From: Bradyrhizobium sp. KBS0727
GTDB taxonomy: Bacteria; Pseudomonadota; Alphaproteobacteria; Rhizobiales; Xanthobacteraceae
Reading direction: 5' to 3'
DNA length: 64,000 nt
NCBI RefSeq assembly: GCF_005937885.2
Contig: NZ_CP042176.1
Coordinates: 1 to 64,000, forward strand
Shown here: positions 21,869 through 29,784 of the stretch, in pieces
Layout: each line of letters starts with the position of its first letter
Position numbering within the stretch: position 1 is the stretch's first letter
Made by a program: the position numbers and the translations under genes
The notes under the pieces: generated by a model
Database searches by the model: none
What the model was told of the DNA's origin: nothing
What the model saw: the letters and a program-made list of their open reading frames with translations, nothing else

Positions 21869-22435
21869 CTAACCTTTCCACATCGCGCGGGGGGTGACCC
21901 AGACGTCGGCAAGGTGGCCGAACAGTTCGATCTCGCGATCCTTTTTGGCGCCCAGCCGCCGCGCCACGCCCTGGGACGCGATATTTTCGCGGTCGATGCA
22001 ATGAACGATGCGGTCGATGTCGTAGGTCGCAAACGCCCAATCGATCGATGCCCGCGCCGCTTCCACCGCATAGCCTTTGCCGCGAAATTCCCGGGCGATA
22101 CCCCAGCCGACTTCAAAGCCGGGCCAGCCCGGCGGCTTCCACGGCCCGACCCGTCCGGCAAACTGGCCCGAGGATTTCTCCTCGACCACGAACATGCCGG
22201 CGCCATGCAACACCCAGTGTCCGGCCATGACCACCGCATGCCGCCAGCCGGTCATCTCGTCGATCACCGGCTTGCCGTCGACGGTGATGAACCGCGCGGT
22301 GCCGGGATCGGACAGCATCGCGGTATAGGGCGCCATGTCGCTGCCCTGCCATTGCCGCAGCCGCAGCCGTTCGGTCTCGATGACGGGACCGTTGGCCTGC
22401 GCCGGCGTAACGCCGGGCCTGAGCGGGGCGATCAT
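21869..22435 (-). CDS. GNAT family N-acetyltransferase
   Basis: A 188-residue acetyltransferase of the RimJ/RimL-like GNAT group, which uses acetyl-CoA to modify an amine. The segment IETERLRLRQWQGSDMAPY near residue 20 is typical of the N-terminal strand and helix. The acetyl-CoA-binding motif A appears as IAREFRGKGYAVEAARASI split by one residue group near residues 113-130. The C-terminal NIASQGVARRLGAKKD is typical of the RimL group. The substrate is unknown. Upstream agga precedes the ATG, and the gene diverges from the pirin gene across a family A repeat. Confidence 0.88.
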   Translation of the reverse strand: MIAPLRPGVTPAQANGPVIETERLRLRQWQGSDMAPYTAMLSDPGTARFITVDGKPVIDEMTGWRHAVVMAGHWVLHGAGMFVVEEKSSGQFAGRVGPWKPPGWPGFEVGWGIAREFRGKGYAVEAARASIDWAFATYDIDRIVHCIDRENIASQGVARRLGAKKDREIELFGHLADVWVTPRAMWKG

Positions 22436-22465
22436 GGGTTTCCTCGGATACAGTTGCTATTTATC

Positions 22466-22551
22466 GTCATGCCCGGCCTCGTGCCGGGCATCCACGTCTT
22501 TTTGCCGCAATAAAGCAAGACGTGGATGGCCGGGACAAGCCCGGCCATGAC
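22466..22551. repeat. Palindromic intergenic repeat, family A, copy 3
   Basis: An 86-bp inverted repeat opens with gtcatgcccggcctcgtgcc and ends with aagcccggccatgac, with inner ccacgtctt and aagacgtgg arms. This is the only family A copy between divergent genes (GNAT and pirin), so a pure terminator role does not explain all copies. Confidence 0.85.
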
Positions 22552-22583
22552 GATGTCTTGAGATTGATCGCGCTCATCTATGT

Positions 22584-22589
22584 TATACT
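22584..22589 (+). promoter_or_regulatory. Candidate -10 element of the pirin gene
   Basis: TATACT matches the sigma-70 -10 consensus at five of six positions, 28 bp before the pirin ATG in an AT-richer pocket. No good -35 hexamer lies at the usual distance. A strong ribosome binding site (aaggag) follows. Confidence 0.35.
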
Positions 22590-22616
22590 CGTTGTAAACA
22601 CTTCAAGGAGTCCCCC

Positions 22617-23534
22617 ATGAGCTGGCAACCTTCCGAAGATCCCGTGCTCGGCGATCCCAAATCCTGCGACGCGCTCGAACTCGTCATAGTGCCGCGCACC
22701 CGCGACCTCGGCGACGGTTTCGCGGTGCGGCGCGCGCTGCCGCATGGCAAGCGTCAGATGGTCGGGCCCTTCATCTTCTTCGATCATTTCGGCCCGGTGC
22801 AGTTCATGGCCGGCAAGGGCATGGACGTGCGCCCGCATCCGCATATCGGGCTGGCCACCGTCAGCTACCTGTTCGACGGCAGCATCATGCACCGCGACAG
22901 CGAGGGCAACATCCAGGAGATCCAGCCCGGCGCGATGAACCTGATGACTGCCGGCCGTGGCATCGCCCATTCCGAACGAACGCCCGACGTGCAGCGCCGC
23001 GACGGCCAGAAGATGCTGGGCCTGCAAAGCTGGATCGCGCTGCCTGCGGGTTCGGAGGAAATCGCACCTTCGTTCCAGCACTACGCCGCCGAAAGCCTGC
23101 CGACCGTGACGGATGGCGGCTTTACCGCGCGTATCATCGCCGGCAGCAGTTTTGGGATGAAATCGCCGGTCAGCATGGTGTCGCCCTGGTTCTACACCGA
23201 GGTGACGGCGAGCGCCGGCACCAGCGTGCCGCTCGATCCCGATCACGAGGAGCGCGCGATCTACCTCGTCGAGGGCGAAGTCGAGATTGCGAACGAGCGC
23301 TACGAGGGGCCGCGGCTGCTGATCTTCCGGCCCGGCGACCGCATCACGGTGAAAGCGGTCAAGCCGACGCGGATGATGTTCCTCGGCGGCGACGCGCTGG
23401 AAGGCCCGCGCCATATCTGGTGGAATTTCGTTTCCTCCAGCCAGGAGCGGATCGAACAGGCCAAACAGGACTGGAAAACCGGCCGTTTTGCCCATGTTCC
23501 CCAGGAACACGAGTTCATTCCGCTGCCGGAGTGA
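22617..23534 (+). CDS. Pirin family protein
   Basis: A 305-residue bicupin. The metal-binding region of the N-terminal cupin is visible: GMDVRPHPHIGLATVSYLFD, followed by GSIMHRDSEGN and GAMNLMTAGRGIAHSE. Together these give the His/His/His/Glu set seen in pirins. The C-terminal cupin ends in the family segment FVSSSQERIEQAKQDW. Pirins bind iron; some oxidise quercetin and others bind regulators, so the role here is open. The ATG is preceded by aaggag. Confidence 0.93.
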   Translation: MSWQPSEDPVLGDPKSCDALELVIVPRTRDLGDGFAVRRALPHGKRQMVGPFIFFDHFGPVQFMAGKGMDVRPHPHIGLATVSYLFDGSIMHRDSEGNIQEIQPGAMNLMTAGRGIAHSERTPDVQRRDGQKMLGLQSWIALPAGSEEIAPSFQHYAAESLPTVTDGGFTARIIAGSSFGMKSPVSMVSPWFYTEVTASAGTSVPLDPDHEERAIYLVEGEVEIANERYEGPRLLIFRPGDRITVKAVKPTRMMFLGGDALEGPRHIWWNFVSSSQERIEQAKQDWKTGRFAHVPQEHEFIPLPE

Positions 23535-23603
23535 GCTAAAGCTCGGCCTTATCCCTACAGCCCTCGCGTCCGCGCGCGGGCGCCTGCCTGAAAGCATGAC
23601 CTG

Positions 23604-24518
23604 ATGAACGCGATGCTCGCCAGCGACCTGCCTTTGCCCCGGATCGGGCGCGGCAAGGTGCGCGATATCTATGCCGTCGGCGACGACCGCGTGCTGCTGC
23701 TCACCACCGACCGCATCAGCGCGTTCGACGTCGTGATGGCCGAAACCATTCCGATGAAGGGCGCGGTGCTCACGCAAATCAGCGCCTGGTGGTTCCGTCA
23801 GCTCGAAGGCGTGGTGCCGCATCACATGATCAGCGCCGACGCCGACGAAATCATCCGAGAGGTGCCGACGCTGAAAGATCACCGCGCCGATATCGTCGGC
23901 CGCGCGATGCTGTGCCGGCGCACCACGGTGTTCCCGGTCGAATGCGTGATCCGCGGCTACATCTCGGGCTCAGCCTGGAAGGAATATGCCGCGTCGGGCA
24001 CGCTCGCCGGCGAGAAGCTCAAGTCTGGCCTGGTCGAAAGCGAGAAGCTCGAGCCCGCGATTTTCAGTCCAGCGACCAAGGCCGAGACCGGCCATGACGA
24101 GAACATCACGGTCGCGCGCGTGCGCGAAGTGCTGGGCGATGACGTGGCGACCGCGCTGGAGGGCATGGCGCGCACGGTCTACACGTTCGGCGAGACCACC
24201 GCGCGCAAGCAGGGCATCATCATCGCCGACACCAAGTTCGAATTCGGCCGCGACAAGGACGGCCGCATCATCTTGATCGACGAAGTGATGACCCCCGACA
24301 GTTCGCGATTCTGGGCCGCCGACGTCTACAAGCCCGGCCAGGGCCAGCCGAGCTTCGACAAGCAGCCGCTGCGCGACTATCTCGACACCGAGCGCCACGC
24401 CGGCCGCTGGAACGGCGACGCCCCGCCCCCGCCGCTGCCGGCCAGCGTCGTGGACGCGACCAGCAAGCGCTATCTCGAAGCCTACCGGCGCGTGACGGGT
24501 AGCGATCTTACGATCTGA
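23604..24518 (+). CDS. purC: Phosphoribosylaminoimidazole-succinocarboxamide synthase
   Basis: PurC joins CAIR and aspartate to SAICAR in purine synthesis. The 304-residue protein begins [19 protein letters not shown], the typical nucleotide-binding start, followed by [21 protein letters not shown]. Further family signatures are [21 protein letters not shown], read across residues 110-130, and [15 protein letters not shown]. The length fits the longer PurC form found in many proteobacteria and yeast-like enzymes rather than the 240-residue E. coli form. It stands alone, without the purSQL genes. Confidence 0.96.
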   Translation: MNAMLASDLPLPRIGRGKVRDIYAVGDDRVLLLTTDRISAFDVVMAETIPMKGAVLTQISAWWFRQLEGVVPHHMISADADEIIREVPTLKDHRADIVGRAMLCRRTTVFPVECVIRGYISGSAWKEYAASGTLAGEKLKSGLVESEKLEPAIFSPATKAETGHDENITVARVREVLGDDVATALEGMARTVYTFGETTARKQGIIIADTKFEFGRDKDGRIILIDEVMTPDSSRFWAADVYKPGQGQPSFDKQPLRDYLDTERHAGRWNGDAPPPPLPASVVDATSKRYLEAYRRVTGSDLTI

Positions 24519-24590
24519 TCCGTCATTGCGACGAGACGCGCTACGCTTGTGCACCCTCCCCTGGAGGGTGAGTGAACGCTCCACCCTGCC

Positions 24591-24674
24591 GTCATTGCGA
24601 GGAGCGATAGCGACGAAGCAATCCATTCTTTCTTGTTGTGGCACGATGGATTGCTTCGCTTCGCTCGCAATGAC
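24591..24674. repeat. Palindromic repeat, family C, copy 1
   Basis: An 84-bp inverted repeat opens with gtcattgcgaggagcgatag and ends with the complementary cttcgctcgcaatgac; inner arms are gaagcaatcca and tggattgcttc. A second copy is at 55372-55446. The gtcatt...aatgac ends resemble those of families A and B. Confidence 0.85.
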
Positions 24675-24680
24675 GTTGCT

Positions 24681-24758
24681 CGTAGCCCGGATGAGCGAAG
24701 CGATATCCGGGGCGGTGTCAGAGTGGTCCCGGATGTCGCTGCGCTCATCCGGGCTACG
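24681..24758. repeat. Palindromic repeat with cgtagcccggatgagcg arms
   Basis: Bases 24681-24697 (cgtagcccggatgagcg) are complementary to bases near 24742-24758 (cgctcatccgggctacg). The interior pairs partly (atatccggg with cccggatgt). Only one copy occurs in this window. Confidence 0.8.
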
Positions 24759-24843
24759 AATCTCGTTACAAATACGACTTCACATTCTCGCGGCGCGATG
24801 CGCCCGGAGTTTTGCATTTCGTTAGCCCTCTCGAAATCAGAGG

Positions 24844-24955
24844 GCGCAGGGAAGACCGGGTGCGCGCTGCACCCGCGGTCTCGCGTGCGATTTGCATCAA
24901 AAGATATGCACACGAGCATACAGGTTCAGCGGAGAACACCCGGCCTTCCCTGCGC
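24844..24955. repeat. Long inverted repeat with 19-bp arms
   Basis: Arms 24844-24862 and 24937-24955 are complementary except for one G-T pair, enclosing a 74-base loop. A 7-bp hairpin (24831-24837 with 24845-24851) overlaps the left arm, so two alternative folds are possible. I believe similar elements are dispersed in Bradyrhizobium genomes, but that is recollection and needs a search. No function is assigned. Confidence 0.65.
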
Positions 24956-25414
24956 AATGGCTTTACGGCTTATACGATTTCATCCTGGTGACCGGCTTTC
25001 TTGCCACCATCATCGACGTCGGCTTTCGCTTCCGCCAACTTGACGCCAGCACCGGGGCGTCGGACCCAAACGATTTCGCCGTACGCTAGTGGCCGCGCTC
25101 GTCAGTCGCAGCCTTCGCGTCCACCGCTCCCTGTCCCTCGTTCGCGACGATGGCCAACGCCCCTTTGGTGGGACAGGATGGCGGGAGTTGAACCACTGAT
25201 TTGCCCGACGAGGCAAAAGGAATATTTTTGCCGCAGGCGCTTGACGCGAATTGGAGTGATTTGCCCGTCGGGTTGATTTGTCGCAGCGCGACCGATGAAT
25301 TCGTCGTTGCGAGCCAACGGATTGCAATGACGAACCTCGCGGTCTTCAGACTTGCCTCAGCGTTATCTGCGATGCGAAACTCTCTCGACAAAGCCAGAAC
25401 CGAGGACACCTGAC

Positions 25415-26227
25415 ATGAACGAGCCCGATGCCGTGCTGGTTGGACGCGATGGCCCCGTGACCGTCGTATCCATCAACCGTCCGCATTGCCGCAACGCCGT
25501 CGACGGCGCCACCGCGCGGAAGCTTTACGACACATTCCTGGCCTTCGATGCCGACGAGACCGCCTCGGTCGCAGTGTTTACCGGCACCGGCGGCACTTTC
25601 TGCGCCGGCGCCGACCTCAAGGCGGTGGCGGCGGGCGATCCCAACAAAAAGCGCGAGATCGGCGGCCACAACAGCATCGCGCCGATGGGACCGAGCCGGC
25701 TGCGGCTGTCGAAACCGGTCATATCAGCGATCGAAGGTTTTGCGGTAGCCGGCGGCATGGAGCTGGCGCTATGGGCCGATATGCGTGTCGTCGCCGAGGA
25801 TGCCACCTTCGGGGTGTTCTGCCGGCGCTTCGGCGTGCCGCTGATCGATCTCGGCACCATCCGCCTGCCGCGGCTGATCGGCCACTCGCAGGCGATGGAC
25901 CTGATCCTGACCGGGCGCCCGGTTGGCGGCCCCGAGGCGTTACGCATGGGGCTCGCCAATCGGCTGGTGCCGAAAGGCGAGACCCGCGCACAGGCGATCC
26001 AATTGGCAAAGGACATCGCGCGCTTTCCGCAGACCTGCATGCGCGCCGACCGGCTGTCGGCGCTGCGGCAGTGGGATCTGGCGGAAGAAGACGCCATCGC
26101 CAACGAAATGCGCGGCGGCCTCGAAGTGATCGCCTCGGGCGAGACACTGTCGGGCGCCACGCGATTTGCCTCCGGAATCGGCAGGCATGGCGCCTTCGGC
26201 GGCGGCGGGGACATCAAGAACGGCTGA
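25415..26227 (+). CDS. Enoyl-CoA hydratase/isomerase (crotonase) family protein
   Basis: A 270-residue crotonase-fold protein. The oxyanion-hole segments are visible: GGTFCAGADLKAVAAGD near residue 60 and ISAIEGFAVAGGMELALWADM near residue 105. The usual catalytic Glu position reads in the segment GVFCRRFGVPLIDLGTIRLP near residue 140, where the acidic pair of classical hydratases is not obvious, so the reaction may be isomerisation or hydrolysis of an acyl-CoA. The ATG at 25415 is chosen because it follows gagga and starts the conserved sequence. The next gene begins 113 bp downstream in the same direction. Confidence 0.88.
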   Translation: MNEPDAVLVGRDGPVTVVSINRPHCRNAVDGATARKLYDTFLAFDADETASVAVFTGTGGTFCAGADLKAVAAGDPNKKREIGGHNSIAPMGPSRLRLSKPVISAIEGFAVAGGMELALWADMRVVAEDATFGVFCRRFGVPLIDLGTIRLPRLIGHSQAMDLILTGRPVGGPEALRMGLANRLVPKGETRAQAIQLAKDIARFPQTCMRADRLSALRQWDLAEEDAIANEMRGGLEVIASGETLSGATRFASGIGRHGAFGGGGDIKNG

Positions 26228-26339
26228 CGGCACCGCCACTCCGCTCCGGGCCGGCACCCCCCCCTGTCATAAAAATAATGTTGTCGCTGCGCGCCGCCCT
26301 CGTCTACCACTGGGGCTGACGTTGGGGGCAGGCGCGGGC

Positions 26340-28538
26340 GTGGCTGATCAATCCAGTAGGTTCCCTCGGGGAGTGCGCGGCGCGCTTCGTGACGTCCTTG
26401 GCGGCAGCGCCGCCAGCGTCCTCAGCATCACCTTCGGCCTGTCCTATGCATTGCTGATCTTCACGGGACCGCTATCGCCCTATCTGTCCTACGGCGTCGC
26501 CGCGACTTTCATCGCATCGGCCGTGCTTGCCACCGTGCTCGCGCTCGGCAGCTCCCTGCCGTTTGCGATTGCGGGCCCCGACAGTTCCACCGCGGCGGCG
26601 TCCGCCATCCTGACCTCGTCGCTGGTCGAGCGGATGACGGCGGCCGATCCCTCGGCGCCGCTGCTGGCGCCGGTTCTCCTCACGCTCGCAATCTCGACGA
26701 TCGCAACCGGTATCGTACTGTGCGCTTTCGGCATCACCCGCATGGGCCGCGCCATCCGCTATGTGCCCTATCCTGTGGTTGGGGGCTTTCTCGGCGCTAC
26801 CGGGCTCGTGATCGTGCTCGGTGCAATCGGGGTGATCACCGGACATCGCCTGCAGTTCGGCGCGCTCGACCGGTTCGCCAATCCCACGACCCTGTTGGAA
26901 TTGGGTGCGGCCTGCGCCATGGCGCTGGTATTGTATCTGACCTGGCATCGTTCCCGAAATCCGTACGGCCTGCCGATCATTCTGGTCGGCGGCGTGATCG
27001 CGGCCCATCTTGCGTTCTGGTTATCAGGCATCTCGTTCACCGAGGCGCAAGCGGTAGGCTGGACCTTTCAACCGCCGCCATCGATCACCTTGATGCTGCC
27101 CTGGGGCGAGAACGAGATCGGTGCCTATCCCTGGCACCTGCTGCCCGACCTGTCCGGCGACCTGTTCGCCGTCGTCTTCGTGACCGCCGCGAGCACCCTG
27201 TTCAATTCCGCCGGCATCGAAGTCGCAGCGCAACGCGAAGCCAATCTCGAACGGGAGCTGAACATCACTGGCCTCGCCAATATCCTGAGCGGCGCGCTAG
27301 GCGGCTATGCCGGATGTGTCTCGGTCAGCCGCTCGATCCTCTGCTTCAACGCCGGCGGTACCAGCCGGCTTTGCGGCCTGACGGCGGCCACCATTTCCGC
27401 GCTGATGCTGGCCGTGGCGCCGATGCTGCTCGGCTACATGCCAAAATTCGTGCTCGGCGGCCTCTTGATCTATCTCGGCGCCGACCAGCTCCACAAATGG
27501 ATCGTCGAATCGCGACGCCGGCTCTCGGTGACAGAATATCTGTCGCTGCTGGCGATCATCGTCATCATCGTCAAATGGGGATTCGTCTCGGGCATTCTGA
27601 TCGGTGTCGTGATCGGCTGCGCGACATTTGCGCTCAGCGCCGCGCGGATCGAGTCGATCAAGTTCAGCTTCAACGGCACCGAATACCGCAGCTCGCTGGA
27701 TCGCTCGCGCGACGATCAGTCGGTGCTCGCCGAGCATGGCGGAAAGATTCAGGGCCTCAACCTGCAGAGCTATCTGTTCTTCGGTTCGGCCAACCGGCTC
27801 TATCAATACGTCAAGGCGATGCTGCAGCGGCATCCGGAATGCCGCTATCTGTTGTTCGACTTCAAGCTCGTCACCGGCATCGACTCGTCGGCGGCTTACA
27901 GCTTTGCCCAGATCAAGCGCAGCGCCGACGAACGCGACGTCAAACTTGTGCTGGTGCATCTGGCGCCGGCCGCCGAAAAGGCGCTGCGGTCGAGCGGCTT
28001 CATTTCCGGCGATGTCGACATTTTTGCCGAGCTCGATCATGCGCTGGAATGGTGCGAGAACGAGATCATCAACGAGCATCAGGGCCTCGGACAGGAAGAG
28101 GCCAGCCTGCGCGACTGGTTCACCCAGATTCTCGGCACCGAGGATGATGCCACCACGCTGATTCACCATTGCCAGCGCATCGAGGTCGATGCCGGCGAGA
28201 CCATCGTCCGTGCCGGCGATGCCGCCGACTCCATGCATTTCATCCTCGACGGCCGGGTCGGCATCATGATCCCGGCGGCGCACGGCAATACCACGCGGGT
28301 GCGAAGCCTCGGCCGCTATACCACGATCGGCGAAATGGGCCTCGTCGCCCAGGCGCCGCGCAGCGCCACGATCCAGGCCGAAGTCGCCAGCGTGCTCTAC
28401 GCGCTGAACATGCATCAGTTCGAAGCCATCAAGGGAGACGATCCCGCACTGGCGCAGAAGCTTCTGACCTATTTCGTCTCCGTGATGGCGGAGCGGCTGA
28501 CTTTTGCCAATCGCACCATCGCGGTGCTGCGGCGGTAG
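26340..28538 (+). CDS. SulP-family anion transporter fused to STAS and cyclic-nucleotide-binding domains
   Basis: A 732-residue three-part protein. Residues about 15-440 form the SulP/SLC26 membrane domain (GPDSSTAAASAILTSSL; GIEVAAQREANLERELNITG; GLLIYLGADQLHKWIVESRR). A STAS domain follows (RYLLFDFKLVTGIDSSAAYSF near residue 505). The C-terminal 130 residues are a cNMP-binding domain: AGDAADSMHFILDGRVGIMI, then the phosphate-binding cassette GEMGLVAQAPRSATIQ with Glu and Arg in place. It is likely to move bicarbonate, sulfate or an organic anion across the inner membrane under nucleotide control. The GTG at 26340 is chosen because earlier starts overlap the preceding gene. Confidence 0.88.
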   Translation: MADQSSRFPRGVRGALRDVLGGSAASVLSITFGLSYALLIFTGPLSPYLSYGVAATFIASAVLATVLALGSSLPFAIAGPDSSTAAASAILTSSLVERMTAADPSAPLLAPVLLTLAISTIATGIVLCAFGITRMGRAIRYVPYPVVGGFLGATGLVIVLGAIGVITGHRLQFGALDRFANPTTLLELGAACAMALVLYLTWHRSRNPYGLPIILVGGVIAAHLAFWLSGISFTEAQAVGWTFQPPPSITLMLPWGENEIGAYPWHLLPDLSGDLFAVVFVTAASTLFNSAGIEVAAQREANLERELNITGLANILSGALGGYAGCVSVSRSILCFNAGGTSRLCGLTAATISALMLAVAPMLLGYMPKFVLGGLLIYLGADQLHKWIVESRRRLSVTEYLSLLAIIVIIVKWGFVSGILIGVVIGCATFALSAARIESIKFSFNGTEYRSSLDRSRDDQSVLAEHGGKIQGLNLQSYLFFGSANRLYQYVKAMLQRHPECRYLLFDFKLVTGIDSSAAYSFAQIKRSADERDVKLVLVHLAPAAEKALRSSGFISGDVDIFAELDHALEWCENEIINEHQGLGQEEASLRDWFTQILGTEDDATTLIHHCQRIEVDAGETIVRAGDAADSMHFILDGRVGIMIPAAHGNTTRVRSLGRYTTIGEMGLVAQAPRSATIQAEVASVLYALNMHQFEAIKGDDPALAQKLLTYFVSVMAERLTFANRTIAVLRR

Positions 28539-28614
28539 CGCGACACATAATCCGTCGGGGCTTTGCGTAGCGACGCCGCCATGCTCTGATATCTCCTTCA
28601 CGGGATTCGAGAAC

Positions 28615-29649
28615 ATGGCCGACGCCGATCTGAAGGTATTCACTATCAGCGATTTTCGCCTGCAAAGCGGCATCGTGATGCCGGAGGTGACGATCGCGTA
28701 CCGGACGCTGGGTACGCTGGCGCCCGATCGCAGCAATGCCGTGTTGATCACGCACGGCAACACCTCCGGCCCGCAGATGATCGATCCCGGCGGCTCGACC
28801 GGCGAAGGCAGCTGGAACGAGATCGTCGGTCCCGGCAAGGCGGTCGACACCAACCGCTTCTTCGCGATCTGCCCCAACATGCTGGGATCGTCCTATGGCT
28901 CGACCAACGGAGCCAGCATCGACCCGCACACGGGCTCGCCTTACGGGCTTCGCTTCCCCGATATCACGGTGAGCGACATCGTCGGCACGCAGCGGCTTTT
29001 GATCGACCATCTCGGCATCCCAAAACTGTTCGCGATCGTAGGTCCGTCCTACGGCGGCTTCCAGGCGTTCCAGTGGGCGGTCAATTACCCCGAGATGATG
29101 AAAGGCATCGCGCCGGTGGTCACCTCGCCGCTGGTGCCGCGCGAACGTTCCGAGGGCAATGTCGCGCGGCTGCTCGCCACCCTGTCGAGGGACCCGAACT
29201 GGAACGGCGGCGACTACTACGATGTTGGTGGCGTGGTGGAGACCATGACGCAGATACGGATGGCGACGCTGAAGACCTACGGCATCGAGGAGCGCCTGAA
29301 AGCCACGATGTCCGATCCCGTCAAGATCGAGGCCGCGATCCGCGACGAGGCAGCGCGATGGGCCGACAGCTTCGACGCCAACTCGCTGATCATTCTGGCC
29401 AAGGCGCTGCGCGGCTTCGACGTGACGGCGCAGTTCTCGCGTATCAAGGCCAAGGTCTTGTTCGTGCTGTCACGCACCGACAGACTGTTCCCGCCCGACA
29501 TCGCGCCCGGCGTGATGCAGGGATTGAATGCCGCCGGCGTCGATGCAGATTATTTCCTGCTCGACAGTGAACTCGGACATTCGGCGTCCGGCCTCGATGC
29601 GCACAAGTGGGCGCCGAGGTTGAAGGTGTTTATGGAGAGTTTGGCCTAG
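28615..29649 (+). CDS. MetX-like alpha/beta hydrolase (homoserine O-acetyltransferase family)
   Basis: A 344-residue alpha/beta-hydrolase of the homoserine acetyltransferase family. The family start is LQSGIVMPEVTIAYRTLGTL, then LITHGNTSG. The nucleophile lies in GPSYGGFQAFQWA, Ser145. The later segments VLFVLSRTDRLFPPD and LGHSASGLDAHKW supply the Asp and His of the triad. It is shorter than MetX proper and the substrate-defining N-x-L-G-x-C region reads NMLGSSYGSTN, so it may be a non-methionine hydrolase or transferase. Confidence is high in the fold and low in the reaction. A family A repeat follows. Confidence 0.82.
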   Translation: MADADLKVFTISDFRLQSGIVMPEVTIAYRTLGTLAPDRSNAVLITHGNTSGPQMIDPGGSTGEGSWNEIVGPGKAVDTNRFFAICPNMLGSSYGSTNGASIDPHTGSPYGLRFPDITVSDIVGTQRLLIDHLGIPKLFAIVGPSYGGFQAFQWAVNYPEMMKGIAPVVTSPLVPRERSEGNVARLLATLSRDPNWNGGDYYDVGGVVETMTQIRMATLKTYGIEERLKATMSDPVKIEAAIRDEAARWADSFDANSLIILAKALRGFDVTAQFSRIKAKVLFVLSRTDRLFPPDIAPGVMQGLNAAGVDADYFLLDSELGHSASGLDAHKWAPRLKVFMESLA

Positions 29650-29673
29650 CTCGGCGCAATACTTACAAGCCTC

Positions 29674-29762
29674 GTCATGGCCGGGCTTGTCCCGGCCATC
29701 CACGTCTTCTACTCGGCGACCGAAGAAAGGTCGTGGATGCCCGGGACAAGCCCGGGCATGAC
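29674..29762. repeat. Palindromic intergenic repeat, family A, copy 4
   Basis: An 89-bp inverted repeat with gtcatggccgggcttgtccc at the left and acaagcccgggcatgac at the right. It lies between the convergent MetX-like and succinate-semialdehyde dehydrogenase genes, 24 and 22 bp from their stops. Confidence 0.88.
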
Positions 29763-29784
29763 GGAGAATGCGGAAACGGAAGTC

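Larger units (their letters stand above)
24519..25414. other. Repeat-filled intergenic region between purC and the enoyl-CoA hydratase
   Basis: About 900 bp contain no convincing gene. Four repetitive elements follow one another: a family C palindrome (24591-24674), a distinct palindrome (24681-24758), a long structured inverted repeat (24844-24955), and a stretch with two related pieces built on gatttgcccg (near 25197 and 25257). Short open frames here consist of repeat sequence and have no recognisable domains. The region looks like a landing zone of small repeats. Confidence 0.75.

Noticed and set aside
24526..25089. Several short frames in the purC-crotonase gap
   Set aside because: They consist of palindromic repeat sequence and show no domain; similar frames are often over-annotated.
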